Assembly: GCA_020058565.1 (NCBI GenBank)
Contig: JAGVDT010000022.1
Coordinates: 1-24,499, forward strand
Direction: 5' to 3'
Length of the DNA stretch: 24,499 bases
DNA from: Minisyncoccota bacterium
GTDB taxonomy: Bacteria; Patescibacteriota; Minisyncoccia; Phycocordibacterales; UBA2100
Shown in pieces: positions 22,048 through 24,499 of this stretch (positions within the stretch are counted from its first letter, which is position 1; each line of letters starts with the position of its first letter). A program made the translations under genes and the position numbers. The notes under the pieces were generated by a model. The model was not told the DNA's origin. It saw only the letters and a program-made list of their open reading frames with translations, and ran no database searches.

Positions 22048-22875
22048 GTGAAAACTAGTCTCAAGAAGTCCTCCAAAAGATCCGCAAAAGGCCCTAAATG
22101 GGTGGCCGTCTCGGGTGGGTTTGACCCGCTTCACATCGGCCATGTGCGCATGCTCAAAGAAGCGCGGCGGCTTGGTGACAAACTAGTGGTGATACTCAAC
22201 AACGACAACTGGCTCCGCAATAAAAAAGGTTTTGTTTTTATGGCTGAAAAAGAACGCAAAGAGGTGATCGAAATGTTCCCGTTTGTCGACAAAGTAGTAC
22301 TGACAGAACATAAGATAAGCGACCCGGACCGCTCTGTGGTGCGCGCACTTCGCAAACTCAAACCGGCGATATTTGCCAATGGTGGTGATAGAAAGCCCGA
22401 AGGCGACCCGGTGCCGGAAGTCGAGCTCTGCAAAGAGCTCGGCATCAAAATGGTCTACAACATCGGCCACGGCGGCAAAGTCCAGTCTTCGTCCTGGATG
22501 CTCGGTCGCGCTCGGCGCGACAGCGTGCGCGGCGTCCGCCCATGGGGTGAATACTATGAGTGGGATGCAGGAGAGAAATGGTATGTAAAAACCCTTTATA
22601 TCTCTGCGGGCAAACGTATCAGCCTCCAATATCACCACAAACGAGCCGAGCGCTGGATATTAGTCGAAGGGGATGCGTATGCGATAACGGTAATAAACGG
22701 CAAAGAAACAAAGACCAAATTGAAATTGGGTGAACCTTTTAGTGTTGATCGCGGCACGGTACATCGACTAGGTTCGATCAAAGGTGGTGTAATAGCTGAA
22801 ATAGCGCTCGGTAGCTCTTTCGATGAAAGCGATATCATCCGTCTAGAAGATGATCATGGCAGAGTCACGAAGTGA
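22048..22875 (+). CDS. Cytidylyltransferase-like / phosphomannose-isomerase cupin fusion
   Basis: This 275-residue two-domain protein starts at a GTG. After a lysine-rich tail, residues ~18-150 form a nucleotidyltransferase of the TagD/HldE-C type: VSGGFDPLHIGHVRML (GGFDPxHxGH), LNNDNWLRNKKGFVFM, FANGGDRKPEGDPVPE, and a late SSSWMLGR (the S-S motif). Residues ~160-275 match the C-terminal cupin of type II phosphomannose isomerase: RPWGEYYEWDAGEKWYVK, LYISAGKRISLQYHHKRAE, ILVEGDA, VDRGTVHRLGSIKGG and ESDIIRLEDDHGR. Together it could isomerise a sugar phosphate and activate a phosphorylated sugar or polyol. The stop codon lies inside an 8-bp perfect hairpin. Confidence 0.83.
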   Translation: MKTSLKKSSKRSAKGPKWVAVSGGFDPLHIGHVRMLKEARRLGDKLVVILNNDNWLRNKKGFVFMAEKERKEVIEMFPFVDKVVLTEHKISDPDRSVVRALRKLKPAIFANGGDRKPEGDPVPEVELCKELGIKMVYNIGHGGKVQSSSWMLGRARRDSVRGVRPWGEYYEWDAGEKWYVKTLYISAGKRISLQYHHKRAERWILVEGDAYAITVINGKETKTKLKLGEPFSVDRGTVHRLGSIKGGVIAEIALGSSFDESDIIRLEDDHGRVTK

Positions 22876-22879
22876 CTCT
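22861..22879. repeat. Perfect hairpin over the stop codon of the fusion gene
   Basis: AGAGTCAC (22861-22868) and GTGACTCT (22872-22879) are perfectly complementary around a GAA loop. The TGA stop (22873-22875) is in the right arm. No T-run follows, so it may be an mRNA-end stem or an insertion-target fold. It ends 7 nt before the S23 cassette. Confidence 0.65.
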
Positions 22880-22886
22880 GCAAATT

Positions 22887-22977
22887 CCAATAACCAAGAA
22901 ACAAGTACCAAATAATGCAAAATACAAGCACCAAGAAACAATAACCAAATAAAATACAAACTCCCAAAGCTCAAGAA
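22887..22977 (+). repeat. Left inverted-repeat arm of the S23 cassette
   Basis: This arm lies just 3' of the S23 gene. It contains two copies of ACCAAGAAACAA (22893-22904 and 22930-22941), 37 bp apart, each followed by an ACCAAATAA word, so the arm itself is built from a tandem unit. Confidence 0.7.
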
Positions 22978-23331
22978 TCAAATTTTAGATGATTTAGTTA
23001 TTATCGAGGAAAGAATGTTTCTAAGTTCCGTGGCTTCGCGAATTAACGGCAATGTTCTCTCCGTGGAGTTGCCATTTGCTTCGATAATCAATTCAAGCCA
23101 GTGAATTACTTCTTTTGACTCTTTACGAGATATTTTGAGCCTATGAACAAAGTCCTTTTGGCCCAATGCGTCATTTGCTTCTCTATAATTTGCTCCGATT
23201 GATCCTGCAGATCCAACAGCTTGTCCGGTAAGCCGATCGTTTATTGGATTTCTCGGCAGTGATTTGCAAAGTCTGATCACATGTTTGGCAAATTCAGTAG
23301 TGCGCTGTTCTAAATCGTAATTTGACCCCAT
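22978..23331 (-). CDS. S23-type four-helix-bundle protein
   Basis: This 117-residue protein matches the 'four helix bundle protein' / 23S rRNA intervening-sequence protein family: LEQRTTEFAKHVIRLCKSLP, then the hallmark QAVGSAGSIGANYREANDAL, then FVHRLKISRKESKEVIHWLE and a C-terminal helix with LIREATELRNILSSII. Family members are ~115-130 residues, so it is full length. The fold is shared with Avd accessory proteins of diversity-generating retroelements and with genes in 23S rRNA intervening sequences; the biochemical role is unknown and nucleic-acid binding is suspected. It is the only gene in an inverted-repeat cassette, with no reverse transcriptase or transposase nearby. Confidence 0.9.
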   Translation of the reverse strand: MGSNYDLEQRTTEFAKHVIRLCKSLPRNPINDRLTGQAVGSAGSIGANYREANDALGQKDFVHRLKISRKESKEVIHWLELIIEANGNSTERTLPLIREATELRNILSSIITKSSKI

Positions 23332-23340
23332 GTATTCGTT

Positions 23341-23436
23341 TGATTATTGATATTTGCTGTTTTGAATATTGTTTGGAGCTTGTTTCTTGTATCTTGGTGC
23401 TTAGCTATAGTTTGGTTATTGTTTCTTGGTCATTGG
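23341..23436 (-). repeat. Right inverted-repeat arm of the S23 cassette
   Basis: This arm lies 5' of the S23 gene and must hold its promoter. On the minus strand it contains ACCAAGAAACAA (23430-23419) and a one-mismatch copy, ACCAAGATACAA (23398-23387). Its outermost bases encode the last residues and the TGA stop of the neighbouring membrane-protein gene. Confidence 0.7.
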
Positions 23437-24497
23437 TTCTTACTTTTCCTTAGGAAAAGTACAATGCCTAAGAATCCGACGAGTATAAACAGCGGCAGAT
23501 ACGGTGTATTAAATCTCGGAACTACATTGAGGAAACTGAGGGTAACGGTATTGTAGAAAATAAAGAGTACCGAGAGTATCTGTAGAGATCGGATATCCCA
23601 GTTACCCTTTGTACGGAAGAAATGATACGCGCCGAATAGGAAGAAAACATACATGACTCCATACAGAATTGGTCTGAATACTCGAGGGAAGGAGTCCGCA
23701 TAGTCATGCTCGATATACGCGAGTTTCATGATTTCTACCAAATTGCCATACAGGTAGTGACCCGGCCGGCTCAGTATAGTCTGGATGTTTTCGGCGCGGA
23801 TTTGGGCTATTGCTTCGCTGGTAGTGGCTTTGAGTCCATATTCGTAACCAAGCTTTTTCAGTTCATTGTCAGTAAGGAACTGTGTATTGACGCCTCCAGA
23901 TATGCTCCTCCATAACCAGTCTCTTGCGTACTGCGTGATCTCGCCGTAGCTGAGCTGGGCGCGGACCGCCCGATAGTAAAGCATTTCGTTATCCCGGCCC
24001 TGTGTTACTGCAAAGATCCCTGTGTGCTGGTATATGTACGTGGCGAATGAAATCGGTATCAGTGCGGCTATGGCCACCGTGGTGAGGCTATTGCGGATAG
24101 TTATCCAGCTGAGCAAATTTCTTCGCAGGAAATACAGATAGACAAAGTAACAAAACGCTATGAACGGAATGAACAACACAAACTGCATGCGCACCAGTGT
24201 CTGGTACCCCGCAGCAAGCCCTAAAAGCGCATACCAGTACCATTTGGTCTCAGGGTCGCGCATGATTCGTACGCACAGCGCAAATACAACGCCCAAGAAA
24301 AAGGTGAAGAGCGTTTCGGTGCCGATATCGAATGTATGGTCGCCGAGTATCGGATGTGCCGCTATTGTCGCACCGGCGATGATCGCGAGCACTTCTCCAT
24401 AGCGCTTAAGCAGTATGTAAAATAAAAAGCCTAGGAGTCCCAGCAGGACGGCCTCGAAATACATGGACGTAAACATCGCTGTCCAAGTCTCGATGCC
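23430..24497 (-). CDS. GT39-like membrane glycosyltransferase, 5' end outside the window
   Basis: The frame stays open to the window edge (GIETWTA precedes the first Met at 24476), so at least 355 residues of a longer protein are present. About eight to nine hydrophobic segments are visible, including VLLGLLGFLFYILLK, LFTFFLGVVFALCV, YALLGLAAGYQTLVR, FVLFIPFIAFCYFVYLYFL and a final LPLFILVGFLGIVLFL followed by RKSKNQ. This layout, with an AGYQTLVRMQ loop and a soluble stretch between helices (about 175-270), fits the GT-C fold of the GT39/ArnT/PMT-like family, which uses polyprenyl-phosphate sugars outside the membrane. The catalytic first loop lies beyond the window. The stop codon is provided by the S23 cassette repeat. 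Confidence 0.68.
   Translation of the reverse strand, partial: GIETWTAMFTSMYFEAVLLGLLGFLFYILLKRYGEVLAIIAGATIAAHPILGDHTFDIGTETLFTFFLGVVFALCVRIMRDPETKWYWYALLGLAAGYQTLVRMQFVLFIPFIAFCYFVYLYFLRRNLLSWITIRNSLTTVAIAALIPISFATYIYQHTGIFAVTQGRDNEMLYYRAVRAQLSYGEITQYARDWLWRSISGGVNTQFLTDNELKKLGYEYGLKATTSEAIAQIRAENIQTILSRPGHYLYGNLVEIMKLAYIEHDYADSFPRVFRPILYGVMYVFFLFGAYHFFRTKGNWDIRSLQILSVLFIFYNTVTLSFLNVVPRFNTPYLPLFILVGFLGIVLFLRKSKNQ
23442..23460. repeat. Perfect 9-bp palindrome in the 3' end of the membrane-protein gene
   Basis: ACTTTTCCT (23442-23450) and AGGAAAAGT (23452-23460) are exact complements around one base. It encodes the LFLRKS end of the protein and ends 5 bp from the S23 cassette, mirroring the hairpin at the other end of the cassette. 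Confidence 0.65.
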
Positions 24498-24499
24498 GA

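Larger units (their letters stand above)
22887..23436. mobile_element. 550-bp S23 cassette bounded by long imperfect inverted repeats
   Basis: The block starts CCAATAACCAAGAAACAA on the plus strand, and its right end starts CCAATGACCAAGAAACAA on the minus strand. Each arm is about 90-100 bp, extremely rich in A and C on its own strand, and alignable over most of its length with gaps; both contain AAGCACCAAGA further in. Inside is one gene, an S23 four-helix-bundle protein. No transposase is encoded and no clear target-site duplication is seen. The arrangement looks like a non-autonomous mobile unit or a gene-repeat cassette. Mobility is inferred from structure only. Confidence 0.6.

Noticed and set aside
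22861..22879. Rho-independent terminator for the cytidylyltransferase-cupin gene
   Set aside because: The hairpin is perfect but not followed by a T-run on either strand.
22887..22977. CRISPR array from the repeated ACCAAGAAACAA words
   Set aside because: Only two copies per arm, a short degenerate unit, irregular flanks, and an inverted copy on the other side of a gene.
22887..23436. Diversity-generating retroelement (S23 resembles Avd)
   Set aside because: No reverse transcriptase, template repeat or variable-repeat target gene occurs in the window.

Overview
The window looks like a piece of a Candidate Phyla Radiation (Patescibacteria, most likely Parcubacteria-type) genome. Signs of this are a PaaX/Cas2-fold protein of the kind common in those genomes, an S23-type four-helix-bundle gene inside an A/C-rich repeat cassette, a tiny coiled-coil protein, very tight gene packing, almost no Shine-Dalgarno sequences, and the standard code (TGA ends several genes, so not Gracilibacteria/Absconditabacteria). 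The phylum is inferred from gene content and was not tested.

Nearly the whole window is a surface-glycan biosynthesis locus. After the 3' part of a PaaX-like gene (3-449), a long plus-strand run from 612 to 15034 has mostly overlapping or near-abutting genes. Its first part (612-9040) holds three GT4 and two GT2 glycosyltransferases, a SAM methyltransferase, a FemAB/GNAT-like acyltransferase, GDP-mannose 4,6-dehydratase (gmd) and a NodB-type deacetylase. Its second part (9037-15034) is an unusual sugar-precursor cassette: a GT-A-like/cupin fusion, a KdsC-like HAD phosphatase, a nucleotidyltransferase-kinase fusion, a GatZ/KbaZ-like TIM-barrel protein, a FabG-like SDR and two sugar-isomerase-like cupins.

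From 15031 to 22875 strands alternate in short back-to-back units: a HAD hydrolase (-) diverges from a stand-alone nucleotidyltransferase (+); an inositol-monophosphatase-family enzyme (-) diverges from an epimerase plus methyltransferase (+); a FkbM methyltransferase (+) converges on a Wzx-type flippase (-); the flippase diverges from a small coiled-coil gene (+); then comes a cytidylyltransferase-cupin fusion (+). Divergent promoters are squeezed into 38-84 bp. Several have a -10 box only 6-7 nt before the start codon, which predicts leaderless mRNAs.

At the right end, a 550-bp cassette with long imperfect inverted repeats carries an S23 four-helix-bundle gene. It sits between the 3' ends of two convergent genes, next to a perfect palindrome on each side, and supplies the stop codon of the last gene, a GT39-like membrane protein cut by the window edge.

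Working model (inference): the 9-18 kb enzymes make and activate a non-standard sugar, gmd supplies a GDP-6-deoxyhexose precursor, the GTs assemble the repeat unit, methyl/acyl transferases and the deacetylase decorate it, and the flippase exports it. No tRNA, rRNA, CRISPR array or stretch over 300 bp without a gene was seen.
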